Shown: positions 1-7,398, counted from the stretch's first letter. The stretch: DNA of 29,439 nt from Bacteriovoracaceae bacterium UBA7695 (GCA_002482685.1 DLGL01000037.1:4226-33664), one strand, 5' to 3'. The notes: generated by a model not told the origin, from the sequence alone. Program-made: numbers and translations.

Positions 1-2810
1 GCAATAAACCCAACTCCTGCCGATAAAGTGAAAGGCATTCCAGAAATAGTTAAAGAAATTAATCCACCCACTAAAGCCAGAGGTACAGTACAAGCGACAA
101 GTGCAGTCTGCCACAGTTTGCCAAATGCTGCATGAATCATGAATAGAATTAAAAGAAGTGTTAATGGCCCAAGGATGTACAATCGACTTTTGGCTTCTTG
201 AAGGTTCTTAAAATTCCCACCCCATTCTAAAAATATTCCAGGAGGAAGTTTTATCTCTTTATCAATTTTCGATTTCGCAAGTTTTACAAAAGCTTCAGTA
301 TCGATTCCTCTAGGGTTAATTAAGACAGCGACTCTTCTCTTAGCCTGCTCCCTTGAATATGAACTAAAATTCTCCTTAAACCTTATCTTCGCTAATTTAT
401 GCAATGGAATGGTTCTGTTAAAATCGACAGTTCTACCTCCAGAAATTGAAACAGGAATTTTTGAAATTTCATCGAGATTATCTCTATATTTATCGTGCAG
501 CCTCAGGACGATATCGAATTTTCTTTGACCTTCAAAAAATTTACCCACCTCATATCCACCTAATCCGATTCCAACAGCTTCTAAAATATCGTTGGGAGAA
601 ATCCCATACTCTTTAAGTTTTTCAGGAATTGGACGAATTTCTAATACTGATTGCTTACCTTTAGCCTCAACTTCCACGTCACCTGCATTTGGTATTGTTT
701 TTAAAACCTTTTCAATTTGATCGGCAGTCTGTGTGGCAAGAGCGATGTCATCACCAAAGACTTTGATGGAAATATCGGCCCTCGTTCCCTCAAGCAATTC
801 ATTGAATCTTAACTGAATCGGTTGACTGACGAGAATCCTCTGGCCGGGTATAGTGGATTCCAAGTTTTTAACTATCTCTTTGATAATTTCTTCTTTATCT
901 CTTTTTGCGCCAGGTTTTAGCATTATATAAGAGTCTGAGATATTTGGGCCCATCGGATCAAGAGCAATGTCAGCTGTACCAATTCTTGAGAAAACGTGAC
1001 TGACCTCAGGCGTCTTCAAAATTATATTCATCGATTTCTGATCTAATTTTATAGAATGCGATATCCCTGTAGATACGGGACGTATGAATTGAATTGCAAT
1101 TGACCCTTCATCCAATCTTGGAAGGAATTCACCACCTATATTCTGGAAAAGAAAAAAACCTACACCAAAAAGAACGAGTACAGATGCTATGATATATTTA
1201 CTTCTATCCAGAGATTTTTCTAAAACAGGAATGAAGCTCTTATGCAAAACTCTCATCAACCAAGGCTCTTTATCCTCTACATTGCCTCTAAATAAGAGCG
1301 ACGCCATTGAAGGAACGAAAGTGAAGGATAAGAGCAATGAACCAAGAATTGCAATAATGAAGGTTGATGCCATTGGAATGAACATTTTGCCTTCAACGCC
1401 AACAAACGCAAACACAGGCAGAAACGATAATGCAACAATCAACTCGCCAAAGCCAGCTGACTTCCTAATCTGAAGAGTTGCTTCAAGTATAGTCTCATTT
1501 CTTTCTTCGCTAGAGAGGTTTCGACCTAAATTTTTCCTTCTCTCGCCTAAGAGTCTAAGACAGTTATCCAAAACGATTGCGGCTCCGTCAGTAATAACAC
1601 CAAAGTCTAAAGCACCTAAGCTCATTAGATTTCCGCTAATCCCCATCTTCCTCATCACAATTATGCTAATTAGAAGTGACAATGGAATTACAATAGCCGA
1701 GATCAAAGCAGCTCTAACATTTCCTACAAGCAAGAGCAAAACGATAATTACCAGCACAGCACCAGCGACAATGTTTTCACCTACTGTCCAGATCGTATCA
1801 TCAACCAAACTTGATCTATCATAGACAGTTTTCAACTCAATACCTTCTGGTAGCGAGCTAGCAATTTCTAATGTTTTCTTATGTACACTAACAGCGACGT
1901 CCCGAGAATTGGCACCCGAAAGCATTAGTACCGTACCTAGTACGGCCTCTTCACCATTGTAAAGGGCGGCTCCAGTTCTTTTTCCTGACCCGATTTTAAC
2001 TTCTGCAATATCTGACAAACGGAGAACCCGTGAGTTTTCCAAAATTTTAACTGGAACGATCTTTAAATCTTCAATCGTTTCAAATATTCCTTTAGCGACA
2101 ATCAAGAACTGATCACCTGTCTGTTCAACAAAACTACCACCCTCATTCCTGTTAGATTTTTCTATCGCAGTAGCAACATCCTCCCAATCTAAACCATATT
2201 GAGACATAATTGCGGGGTCTGGAAGTATGAGATATTGTTTCTCATGTCCACCAATCGTATTTACTTCAGCTACACCCTTCACAGTCATTAATCTGGGTTT
2301 TATGAGCCAGTCTTGCAAAGAACGAAGCTCGGCCAACTGGACAAGTCTCGCTTCACCAATAGCCTTCTCTTTGTAGTCCACTACATAATGGTAAATTTCG
2401 CCAAGACCTGTGGTAACAGGGGAAAGTACGGGATTAGCGCCAAATGGCAGCTCGGTTCTCAATGACTGAAGTCTTTCAGAGACTAGTTGCCTTGATAAAT
2501 AAATGTCTGTGCCATCTACAAAATTAACTGTGACCTGAGATAAAGAAAATCGGGTAATTGATCTCACGAGATCAACACCAGGAATTCCGTTCATGGACAT
2601 TTCAATAGGAAGAGTGACAAGTCTCTCAATTTCTTCGGGCCCTAAGCCTTCAATACGAGTGTTAATTTGGACTTGTACATTGGTGATGTCAGGAACCGCA
2701 TCAATAGGGAGATCCTTAAATGCGTAAACTCCGGCTATGACAAGAAGGAAGGTCAGAAAAATAATCTGTATAGGGTGAACCAAACAGTACCTTATAATAT
2801 TCTTAAGCAT
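1..2810 (-). CDS. czcA: CzcA-type heavy-metal RND efflux pump (C-terminus beyond window)
   Basis: Inner-membrane proton/metal antiporter of the HME-RND family, which exports divalent metal ions through an adaptor and an outer-membrane channel. The frame is open from ATG at 2810 to the window edge, about 936 codons. The family is about 1040 residues, so roughly 100 C-terminal residues are missing. The first membrane helix (about residues 12-32) is followed by the porter segment LPIDAVPDITNVQVQ. The proton-relay motif DFGVITDGAAIVLDN begins at residue 402. The DFG...DG signature favours the CzcA-like (divalent) class over CusA-type Cu/Ag pumps, which lack DFG. Asp402 and Asp408 match the numbering of the essential CzcA acidic residues, but the third acidic position (415) is Asp where the family has Glu. 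It starts 9 nt after the small adaptor-like gene and is probably co-transcribed with it. Family assignment is secure; the metal specificity is inferred. Confidence 0.93.
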   Translation of the reverse strand, partial: MLKNIIRYCLVHPIQIIFLTFLLVIAGVYAFKDLPIDAVPDITNVQVQINTRIEGLGPEEIERLVTLPIEMSMNGIPGVDLVRSITRFSLSQVTVNFVDGTDIYLSRQLVSERLQSLRTELPFGANPVLSPVTTGLGEIYHYVVDYKEKAIGEARLVQLAELRSLQDWLIKPRLMTVKGVAEVNTIGGHEKQYLILPDPAIMSQYGLDWEDVATAIEKSNRNEGGSFVEQTGDQFLIVAKGIFETIEDLKIVPVKILENSRVLRLSDIAEVKIGSGKRTGAALYNGEEAVLGTVLMLSGANSRDVAVSVHKKTLEIASSLPEGIELKTVYDRSSLVDDTIWTVGENIVAGAVLVIIVLLLLVGNVRAALISAIVIPLSLLISIIVMRKMGISGNLMSLGALDFGVITDGAAIVLDNCLRLLGERRKNLGRNLSSEERNETILEATLQIRKSAGFGELIVALSFLPVFAFVGVEGKMFIPMASTFIIAILGSLLLSFTFVPSMASLLFRGNVEDKEPWLMRVLHKSFIPVLEKSLDRSKYIIASVLVLFGVGFFLFQNIGGEFLPRLDEGSIAIQFIRPVSTGISHSIKLDQKSMNIILKTPEVSHVFSRIGTADIALDPMGPNISDSYIMLKPGAKRDKEEIIKEIVKNLESTIPGQRILVSQPIQLRFNELLEGTRADISIKVFGDDIALATQTADQIEKVLKTIPNAGDVEVEAKGKQSVLEIRPIPEKLKEYGISPNDILEAVGIGLGGYEVGKFFEGQRKFDIVLRLHDKYRDNLDEISKIPVSISGGRTVDFNRTIPLHKLAKIRFKENFSSYSREQAKRRVAVLINPRGIDTEAFVKLAKSKIDKEIKLPPGIFLEWGGNFKNLQEAKSRLYILGPLTLLLILFMIHAAFGKLWQTALVACTVPLALVGGLISLTISGMPFTLSAGVGFI

Positions 2811-2819
2811 ACTTCTTAC

Positions 2820-3212
2820 CTAGTGAGCACAGGCATCAACCGTATCTGAATTCAAATCAGCCTCGGTTAAGCGTAAGTAAGCTGTTCCCTCAAAAGCAAC
2901 TTCATCACCTAACTCCAGGTCGGATGAAGTAACTACAATTTCATCGCCCATTTCTTTCAGGACATTTACAATTACGTAAGAAATGTCGCCATCATATCTT
3001 CGATAGACACCCTTAGTAAATTTGATGTTAACAAGTGAGTTCTTGCGGATCTTCCAGGGCCCTGATGATTCAAGTTTTGCAAATTTAATCCCAAGTATAC
3101 TCAATGATTGTTCTGAAAGTTTAAAAGACCCATCCTCATTCTTAATGCCAGCAGAAGCTGCATATAAACTCTGCATATTGAGAATAAGGATTGATAAAAA
3201 AATCCACTTCAT
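2820..3212 (-). CDS. Small periplasmic adaptor-like protein
   Basis: 130-residue protein with a signal peptide (hydrophobic residues 3-17, likely cleavage after SLYA). The body resembles only the C-terminal beta-barrel/membrane-proximal part of RND adaptor proteins (CzcB/CusB): a segment LSEQSLSILGIKFAKL, then beta-rich sequence ending in ELGDEVAFEGTAYLRLTEAD. The lipoyl and coiled-coil hairpin domains of a normal adaptor of 350 residues or more are absent. It ends VDACAH, giving a possible metal-binding Cys/His tail. The stop codon lies 9 nt before czcA, so the two are likely translated from one mRNA. It could be a domain-level remnant or a dedicated short adaptor component; no full-length adaptor or TolC-like gene is seen in the window. 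The assignment rests on pattern resemblance and context. Confidence 0.6.
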   Translation of the reverse strand: MKWIFLSILILNMQSLYAASAGIKNEDGSFKLSEQSLSILGIKFAKLESSGPWKIRKNSLVNIKFTKGVYRRYDGDISYVIVNVLKEMGDEIVVTSSDLELGDEVAFEGTAYLRLTEADLNSDTVDACAH

Positions 3213-3288
3213 TTAAATCTCGCAATTTCGTTATTGATCCCGAGAGAATCAACCGTATTAAGTTTCTAAATCAAATATTGATCAAGAA

Positions 3289-3609
3289 CTATGAAATTGG
3301 AGGATGTAATACTGAGTGTAGGTACTGGGACTCTTTAAAAAGAATTTGTTCGGGAAAAATATAATGCGTTAGTATAGGAGTTATTTCAGGCAGGGCCGAG
3401 GTAAACTGCAGAACTCTTTGAGAGCAGTTGCACCCACAAGGTGAAAATCCTTCACTTGCTTCATTGTTATGCTCCGCCTTGTCATGACAGCTTGTTTTAA
3501 TTTCAACCGTTTGGCAGCTAGTCTCTTCCAACTCAAAGCAGGGTTCGCAACAACTCGACGTTGCAGGCAAAGCGAAAGTAAATACAAGTAAGAGTATTAT
3601 TAATCTCAT
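3289..3609 (-). CDS. Secreted Cys-rich small protein
   Basis: 106 residues with a clear N-terminal signal peptide (MRLIILLLVFTFALPATSS). The mature N-terminal half has eight cysteines, in SCCEPC, TSCQ, TSCHD and SPCGCNC clusters, which suggests metal binding or a disulfide-rich fold in the periplasm. The C-terminal half has none. I do not recognise a named family. It lies upstream of the adaptor-like and czcA genes on the same strand (76 nt gap), so a role in metal sensing or buffering for that pump is a reasonable inference but not shown. Confidence 0.6.
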   Translation of the reverse strand: MRLIILLLVFTFALPATSSCCEPCFELEETSCQTVEIKTSCHDKAEHNNEASEGFSPCGCNCSQRVLQFTSALPEITPILTHYIFPEQILFKESQYLHSVLHPPIS

Positions 3610-3897
3610 TTTAAATTATTATAACCCGAATCAAACGAATAAGACTTTGATTTTTTTCTGAAATAAAAATCAGTAAAATCGAACAATTAATTACCGAACA
3701 GAAGGTTTCCTATTTGGATGGACCTGATCACCATTATTTACTGGGGAAACAGGAATAAAGCTACAATATCGGGATGTACATTTCAAAAATAGCGCTTCTA
3801 GTCATTGTCACAGATGGCTAAGGTCGATAAGAAAGTCACGATCAAGTCGTTAGACGTTGATCCTGTTCTCTTGCCGCAAAATTTAGAAGGCTAGAAT

Positions 3898-4230
3898 TTA
3901 ATTTTTGTGCGGACCAAAAGCAATTAAGGCCATTCCAGCTAGAGTCAAGCTGCTGCCTAAGATATCAAACATATCTGGTGTTTGCTTTTCAAACGCCCAA
4001 AGCCACACTAGCGACATAAAAACATAAACGCCTCCGTATGAGGCGTAAACCCTTCCAGCATGCGAAGGATGAAAAGTAAGCAACCAAGCGAATAGGGCCA
4101 AAGACATCATAGATGGAATAATAAGCCATGGTGTTTTTCCAAGTCTTAGCCAAGCATAGATACAATAGCAACCAACAATTTCCGCAATTGCAGTTAAAGA
4201 GAAAAGTCCGAATGTGTTGAGTGCTTTCAT
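3898..4230 (-). CDS. ynfA: YnfA/UPF0060 family membrane protein
   Basis: 110-residue protein with four hydrophobic helices, matching the length and pattern of the YnfA (UPF0060) family, which is related to small multidrug resistance transporters. Family-typical stretches include LTAIAEIVGCYCIYAWLRLG near the N-terminus, HPSHAGRVYASYGGVYV in the middle and a GMALIAFGP C-terminal end. It is an inner-membrane protein; transport of cationic compounds is suggested for the family. It is separated from the Cys-rich gene by 288 nt in which I find no convincing gene, only a 26-codon open frame on the plus strand near 3820. Confidence 0.9.
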   Translation of the reverse strand: MKALNTFGLFSLTAIAEIVGCYCIYAWLRLGKTPWLIIPSMMSLALFAWLLTFHPSHAGRVYASYGGVYVFMSLVWLWAFEKQTPDMFDILGSSLTLAGMALIAFGPHKN

Positions 4231-4323
4231 TTCTTACCTATAACAAAAATTTGAAATAGAAACTATTTACTTAATATCGCATGGATTAATGTATTTGAGC
4301 TACAGACTTGTGTAAGTTGAAAA

Positions 4324-4361
4324 CTAATCCGAGGTTTGGCAAGCAGCGAACCTCGAATTAG
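4324..4361 (-). terminator. Hairpin terminator after HTH/small-protein operon
   Basis: Inverted repeat with arms CTAAT-c-CGAGGTT and AACCTCG-a-ATTAG, one mismatch and a 12-nt loop. Read on the minus strand it is followed by TTTT. It sits 38 nt beyond the stop of the 53-residue membrane protein, as expected for a rho-independent terminator of that operon. Confidence 0.6.
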
Positions 4362-4398
4362 AAATTTCATTTAGTGTATTCCAAAAGCTAGTGCATAC

Positions 4399-4560
4399 TT
4401 ACTTCGATTTAAGTTGCATCGCTTTTGGCCACCTAGAAGCTTGAGAATCCTTTATTAAGATCATTTGATACTTTCTAACATTTTTAAGAACCAATGGCAG
4501 ACCCCCGCTTACAACGGCTAGAAATGCTAACGTCACAGAAATCTTTATCAAATTTTCCAT
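4399..4560 (-). CDS. Conserved small membrane protein, copy 1 (53 aa)
   Basis: A 53-codon gene starting at ATG 4560, three nt after the HTH stop codon, so almost certainly co-translated. The product has one N-terminal hydrophobic helix (about residues 5-24) and a basic, soluble tail containing VLKNVRKYQ and a SRWPKAM motif. A second copy at 17941-18096 encodes 51 residues with the same layout; most residues are identical and many differences are silent or conservative, which supports a selected protein product. Both copies lie downstream of an HTH gene and beside a tRNA-Gly fragment. Function unknown; I know no family for it. It could be an inner-membrane partner of the HTH protein. Confidence 0.75.
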   Translation of the reverse strand: MENLIKISVTLAFLAVVSGGLPLVLKNVRKYQMILIKDSQASRWPKAMQLKSK

Positions 4561-4563
4561 TTT

Positions 4564-4851
4564 CTACTCCCCTATTTTTATTTTCGTAATAGTTATCTTC
4601 ACTCCTTCAGTGATCGTGCATTCAAACCCCGACTTCTCATTTCTAAATGGATCAGATTCGCTGAATATCAACTCATGCAAACCAATTTCTAAGACTGTAC
4701 ATACTCTTTTCAGGTCGTTTAGGTTTTCCACTGCTCTTCCAGTTGTCCATCCATGGAGCGTAGGTTGCTTCACGTTGCTTTTTTTTGCCAGCTTGCTAAG
4801 GGTTAGTCCCTTCTCTTTACAACGTTTCATAATGTTCTTTCCTAGTTCCAT
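4564..4851 (-). CDS. XRE-family HTH regulator, copy 1
   Basis: 95-residue protein with an N-terminal helix-turn-helix (about residues 15-40; LSKLAKKSNVKQPTLHGW) typical of XRE/Cro-type DNA-binding proteins. It continues into a short C-terminal beta-type tail (ITEGVKITITKIK). An AGGAGGT ribosome-binding site precedes the ATG. The paralogue at 18099-18386 is roughly 70% identical, and a truncated remnant lies at 24297-24371. All three sit about 330-355 nt from a tRNA-Gly 3' fragment, with the tRNA side upstream of the gene. A role as repressor, or as directionality factor for the element whose end it marks, is inferred from position only. Confidence 0.85.
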   Translation of the reverse strand: MELGKNIMKRCKEKGLTLSKLAKKSNVKQPTLHGWTTGRAVENLNDLKRVCTVLEIGLHELIFSESDPFRNEKSGFECTITEGVKITITKIKIGE

Positions 4852-4864
4852 AACAGCCTACCTC

Positions 4865-4975
4865 CTAGAACTCTATGATAGTGATTGAGGCTGCTTGAAA
4901 GATAAATGAAGAGATAAAAATGAAAGTTTGATGCGCTAGAGCAATCCGATAGAGGGGCTTAAAATGCTGTTCCAT
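4865..4975 (-). CDS. Possible 36-codon leader ORF upstream of HTH copy 1
   Basis: An ATG preceded by AAAGGAAG opens 36 codons of hydrophobic character, whose TAG stop overlaps the AGGAGGT ribosome-binding site of the HTH gene. The start region is conserved at 18535 in copy 2 (52 codons there, different C-terminus) and partly at 24518 in copy 3, where ATG has become ATA. The predicted residues (MEQHF.., then RIALA) are partly shared with copy 3 but diverge in copy 2. It could be a leader peptide coupled to HTH translation, or merely conserved non-coding DNA. Confidence 0.3.
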   Translation of the reverse strand: MEQHFKPLYRIALAHQTFIFISSFIFQAASITIIEF

Positions 4976-5034
4976 GTTCTTCCTTTTGATAAAGGACTGG
5001 CCAGCAAGCTTGAAAGAATAAAAGTAGCTCCAAA

Positions 5035-5100
5035 ATGTCACACAAATGTCACACTCTGATCCGAAACATCCCGAAATTCTCCGAAGTTAATCGAACTCAT
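5035..5100 (+). repeat. TGTCACAC pair and four 10-bp CCGAA repeats (copy 1)
   Basis: ATGTCACAC occurs twice 11 bp apart (5035 and 5046). It is followed by four decamers in exact 10-bp register from 5061: CCGAAACATC, CCGAAATTCT, CCGAAGTTAA, TCGAACTCAT. The same block occurs at 18596-18661, and in shortened form at 24578-24622. Helically phased repeats 80-150 bp from a tRNA attachment core look like arm-type or accessory protein sites of a recombination system; that function is inferred. Confidence 0.7.
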
Positions 5101-5179
5101 AAAACAAATAAGGCCTTAAAACTAAAGACATTTTTCAACATATTCAAGTCTTTATAAGATTGTGGTTTTTTGGATTTAA

Positions 5180-5228
5180 CTGCTTGCCATGCAGAAGGTC
5201 GTCAGTTCGAATCTGATCAGCCGCTCCA
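5180..5228 (+). other. tRNA-Gly(GCC) 3'-end fragment / attachment core, copy 1
   Basis: 49 nt equal to the 3' part of a tRNA-Gly gene: anticodon loop TTGCCAT flanked by CTGC and GCAGA, the T-arm GTCAG-TTCGAAT-CTGAT, acceptor strand CAGCCGC, discriminator T and encoded CCA. The D-arm and 5' acceptor strand (expected GCGGCTG) are absent, so this is not a functional tRNA gene. It is the class of fragment left at the distal end of elements that integrate into a tRNA gene. Identical copy at 18741, one-base variant at 24700. Confidence 0.85.
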
Positions 5229-5257
5229 AAATTTTACCAAACATTTTAGTTAGTTAA

Positions 5258-5279
5258 GGGCTCCGTATGGAGCCCTTTT
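5258..5279 (+). terminator. Terminator after tRNA fragment, copy 1
   Basis: Perfect 7-bp hairpin GGGCTCC-gtat-GGAGCCC followed by TTTT. It follows the tRNA fragment by 29 nt and is probably the original terminator of the tRNA-Gly gene carried along. Repeated at 18818. Confidence 0.85.
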
Positions 5280-5296
5280 CTTATGCTTACAAACCA

Positions 5297-5316
5297 ATGT
5301 CACAAAAATGTCACAC
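5297..5316 (+). repeat. TGTCACA direct repeat on the other side of copy 1
   Basis: ATGTCACA at 5297 and ATGTCACAC at 5308, again 11 bp apart and in the same orientation as the pair at 5035. This places matching sites on both sides of the tRNA core. It is therefore at the left end of the B element, whose right end carries the same pair at 18596. A putative recombinase arm site. Confidence 0.55.
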
Positions 5317-5539
5317 TCGCATTTCTTCTTGGAAAATAATTAGATATTTTGATTTCTAAAGATTGGAAATTACACAGCCATTTTATTTAATATTCTTTGA
5401 ATCTGCTCGTGAGCAGAAGGTCACTTTTGTGCAGAAGTCATCTTCGAAAAATTTGAACCTCAAAAAATGAGCCGCTTTATCTCCATCCATAGGACAAAAA
5501 GATCGGGAACCTCACTTTATTCCATACATCGAATTACAT

Positions 5540-6327
5540 TTAGGAATTAAACTTGAAAATTGCGCCCCTGTAATAGGAAAGTGACCTTTCTGACTCAAAA
5601 GCAATCCTACATTTTTTCTCTTCATTATTCCATACATCAATGAGTTCGTACCCTATGCTGCGTAAGCCTTCCATGAAATCACTTTCTCTTCTGATATGGT
5701 AAGGACAGAAAGAAGTACCAATACTGTTTAAAGTAATTGTTTTGGTGTTTGGATGTAGCGGAGTCATATTAATGATTAAGTATTTAGGTCTTCTAGACAG
5801 AGCTTGTAACTTTTCGTGTAACTCCCATTCTAGATACTGCAGTGAACCATTAGCCATAAATAGATCATAGTTTTCACACGCAGATATATCAGTAACGAAA
5901 TTCAAATGGGTTTTGCTAGGATTATTTTTAGCATATTGCCTTCCTTCTTCGCAGACTTCCTGAACATCGCAAATGGTCCACTCTTTAATATCTTTGAAAT
6001 CTAAAACCTTGGGATAAGCATAATAATGTATGCCTATATGACCTCAAAATCGAAAACCCTAGAAACGTCTTTTTTTATTTTCTCCATCCAGAATAAAACA
6101 GGATAATCAGTAGAATAAATCTTATCTAATCTCTCTTTGTACATTTTGGCTGAATCTGCATTATCGTAACCCAAAGGCTTTGTTCTTGGAGCTGAATTGC
6201 AAGCATCTTCGAAGGTATTGAAGACTCCTCTGAAGTAATGTGCAATTTTATGAGTTGCAAATTGTTTTTCAAATTTTGCTTTTCTCAAAGGAAGGATTAT
6301 GGGCATTTGTTTCAAGGTTTCTATCAT
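5540..6327 (-). pseudogene. TIGR04325-type putative methyltransferase, frameshifted
   Basis: Two adjacent minus-strand frames, from ATG 6327 to 6034 and then to 5540, together make one SAM-methyltransferase-like protein of about 262 residues. The N-terminal part has the family pattern YFRGVFNTFEDA and GYDN and ends RVFDF. In the other frame the protein continues GHIGIHYYAYPKVLDF, the glycine-rich SAM-binding loop that should read VFDFGGHIG. It then continues with WTICDVQE, NGSLQYL and LIINMTPLHP. Loss of one base near 6045 explains the break: GATTTTGAGGTC where GATTTTGGAGGTC would keep frame. TIGR04325 proteins occur in surface-polysaccharide loci. Here the gene sits alone at the left end of element B, so it looks like decaying cargo. 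A sequencing error at that base is the alternative. Confidence 0.8.
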
Positions 6328-6467
6328 ATGAACTCCATATTAAGATTTGAATGGTCATATAACAGTTGTTTTTATAAGAGAACGACATGGAATAACATTA
6401 AGGAATAATTAAATTTAAGCCAAACGGATCAAAACATCACAGCTACATCGCGCAATTTCTTCTGAGA

Positions 6468-6746
6468 TTAATGTTTATGATGTGAATGTGATTCTTCGCT
6501 AATTGATTTATGCATTTCTCTGCAACCGGGACTGAGCCGTGATAATTTAGAATCTACACACCTCATAAACGCTTCTTCGTTTTTGCTCTCAGCTTTGCCA
6601 CACTTAAGCGCATCTACTTCTTTGAAGCATTTTTTTTCGAATTCAGGTTCATACCTTACCTCACTAGCATGCAAACTGAGTGCAGCGAGTAACGAAATTA
6701 CAACCGTCAGCATAATTATCCTTTGGTTCAATCCACATTTCATCAC
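6468..6746 (-). CDS. Secreted Cys-rich, His-tailed protein
   Basis: 92 residues with a signal peptide (hydrophobic residues 9-25, cleavage near LHAS). The mature part has four spaced cysteines in the pattern C..(8)..C..(13)..C..(12)..C with LSPGC. This resembles the eukaryote-like Cys-rich (GLG1) repeat found in some bacterial secreted proteins. The last residues are His-rich (HSHHKH), suggesting metal binding. It lies 139 nt downstream of the DUF3347 gene on the same strand, with a 17-bp palindrome between them, so it may have its own promoter. Metal binding in the periplasm is inferred. Confidence 0.65.
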   Translation of the reverse strand: MMKCGLNQRIIMLTVVISLLAALSLHASEVRYEPEFEKKCFKEVDALKCGKAESKNEEAFMRCVDSKLSRLSPGCREMHKSISEESHSHHKH

Positions 6747-6773
6747 AGTATAACAAAGCCCTACGTCGAGTTA

Positions 6774-6790
6774 ATGGACTAATAGTCCAT
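6774..6790. promoter_or_regulatory. 17-bp palindrome upstream of the Cys-rich gene
   Basis: Perfect inverted repeat ATGGACTA-a-TAGTCCAT, 27 nt before the ATG at 6746. A TATACT element lies between palindrome and start codon on the minus strand. Position and symmetry suggest an operator; no T-run follows, so a terminator is less likely. Confidence 0.4.
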
Positions 6791-6885
6791 AATCAACCAA
6801 AAACAAGGATAAATTTGGAAATCAATTCTTCCCAAAAACAATCTACTTTATTATGCATGGAGCATCTAAGGACTGCTCATCAATA

Positions 6886-7398
6886 TTAGAAATGAGTCTC
6901 TTGCGTCCCACACTCTAGCATTTCCATCGCATAAACATTCCTGATGTCTTTATTGGTATCGACATTTTGAATCCACGACTTCTTGACCATTGGGCAATGG
7001 AAAATGTTAAATTTGCTGCCGACATCATACGTTTTAACAACATTCAGAAGTGAATTATTAAATGCCTCATAGCTGGCCAGATTTTCCTCATGGGTAGCGG
7101 ATGAATTAATCTTAGAAAGACTATCAGCTTTCTTTTTAGTCTCAGCCAGAACTTTAATCTCTGACTTACTAATCAAGTTTCTAAGTGAGTCAGCTGTTTT
7201 AACAATTGCCTTAGAATCTTTCTTCAAAAATGCATTGAAAAGGTCATCATTTTTTTGAAGCACTTCCAGAACGATTTTCTTCTCATTCTCAATAAGTACT
7301 TTTCTAGTGGTAGATGATTTCTCTTCATGTCCGTGGTGGAGTGTTGTCTGAGCGTAAATTGGGCCAATTGTAAGTAAAGCGAGGAGAATTAATTTCAT
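6886..7398 (-). CDS. DUF3347-domain periplasmic protein
   Basis: 170 residues with a signal peptide (MKLILLALLTIGPIYA) and then an HHGHEE metal-ligand-like segment. A helical region follows, and a C-terminal HCPMVKKSWIQN ... YAMEMLECG signature is typical of DUF3347. That domain occurs as a stand-alone periplasmic protein or at the C-terminus of metal-efflux adaptors; Cys and Met residues in the motif could bind a soft metal. Its ATG overlaps the TGA of the upstream haem-binding-domain gene by 4 bp (ATGA), so the two are translationally coupled and part of the minus-strand metal operon starting at 9235. Confidence 0.8.
   Translation of the reverse strand: MKLILLALLTIGPIYAQTTLHHGHEEKSSTTRKVLIENEKKIVLEVLQKNDDLFNAFLKKDSKAIVKTADSLRNLISKSEIKVLAETKKKADSLSKINSSATHEENLASYEAFNNSLLNVVKTYDVGSKFNIFHCPMVKKSWIQNVDTNKDIRNVYAMEMLECGTQETHF

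Larger units (their letters stand above)
4399..5279. repeat. Junction module copy 1
   Basis: First of three same-order modules: small membrane-protein gene, HTH gene, conserved non-coding DNA, tRNA-Gly 3' fragment, hairpin terminator. Similarity to copy 2 (17941-18841) runs through the two genes. In the non-coding part it is strongest at GTTCCATGTTCTTCC, the TGTCACAC/CCGAA block and the last 100 nt. The 688 nt between the HTH gene and the next gene contain only this material plus AT-rich DNA without a recognisable gene. Confidence 0.85.

Noticed and set aside
3820..3897. 26-codon plus-strand frame (MAKVDKKVTIKSLDVDPVLL...)
   Set aside because: Too short, without a clear ribosome-binding site or relative; at most a fragment of a lost gene.
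5035..5054. TGTCACA near the att cores as an ECF -35 element
   Set aside because: No CGTY follows at 16 nt, the motif is doubled at an 11-bp period and it faces no gene start. It looks like a recombination-type site instead.
5180..5228. A complete tRNA-Gly gene at any of the three sites
   Set aside because: Only the anticodon-loop-to-CCA part is present. I found no D-arm or matching 5' acceptor strand upstream in any copy.
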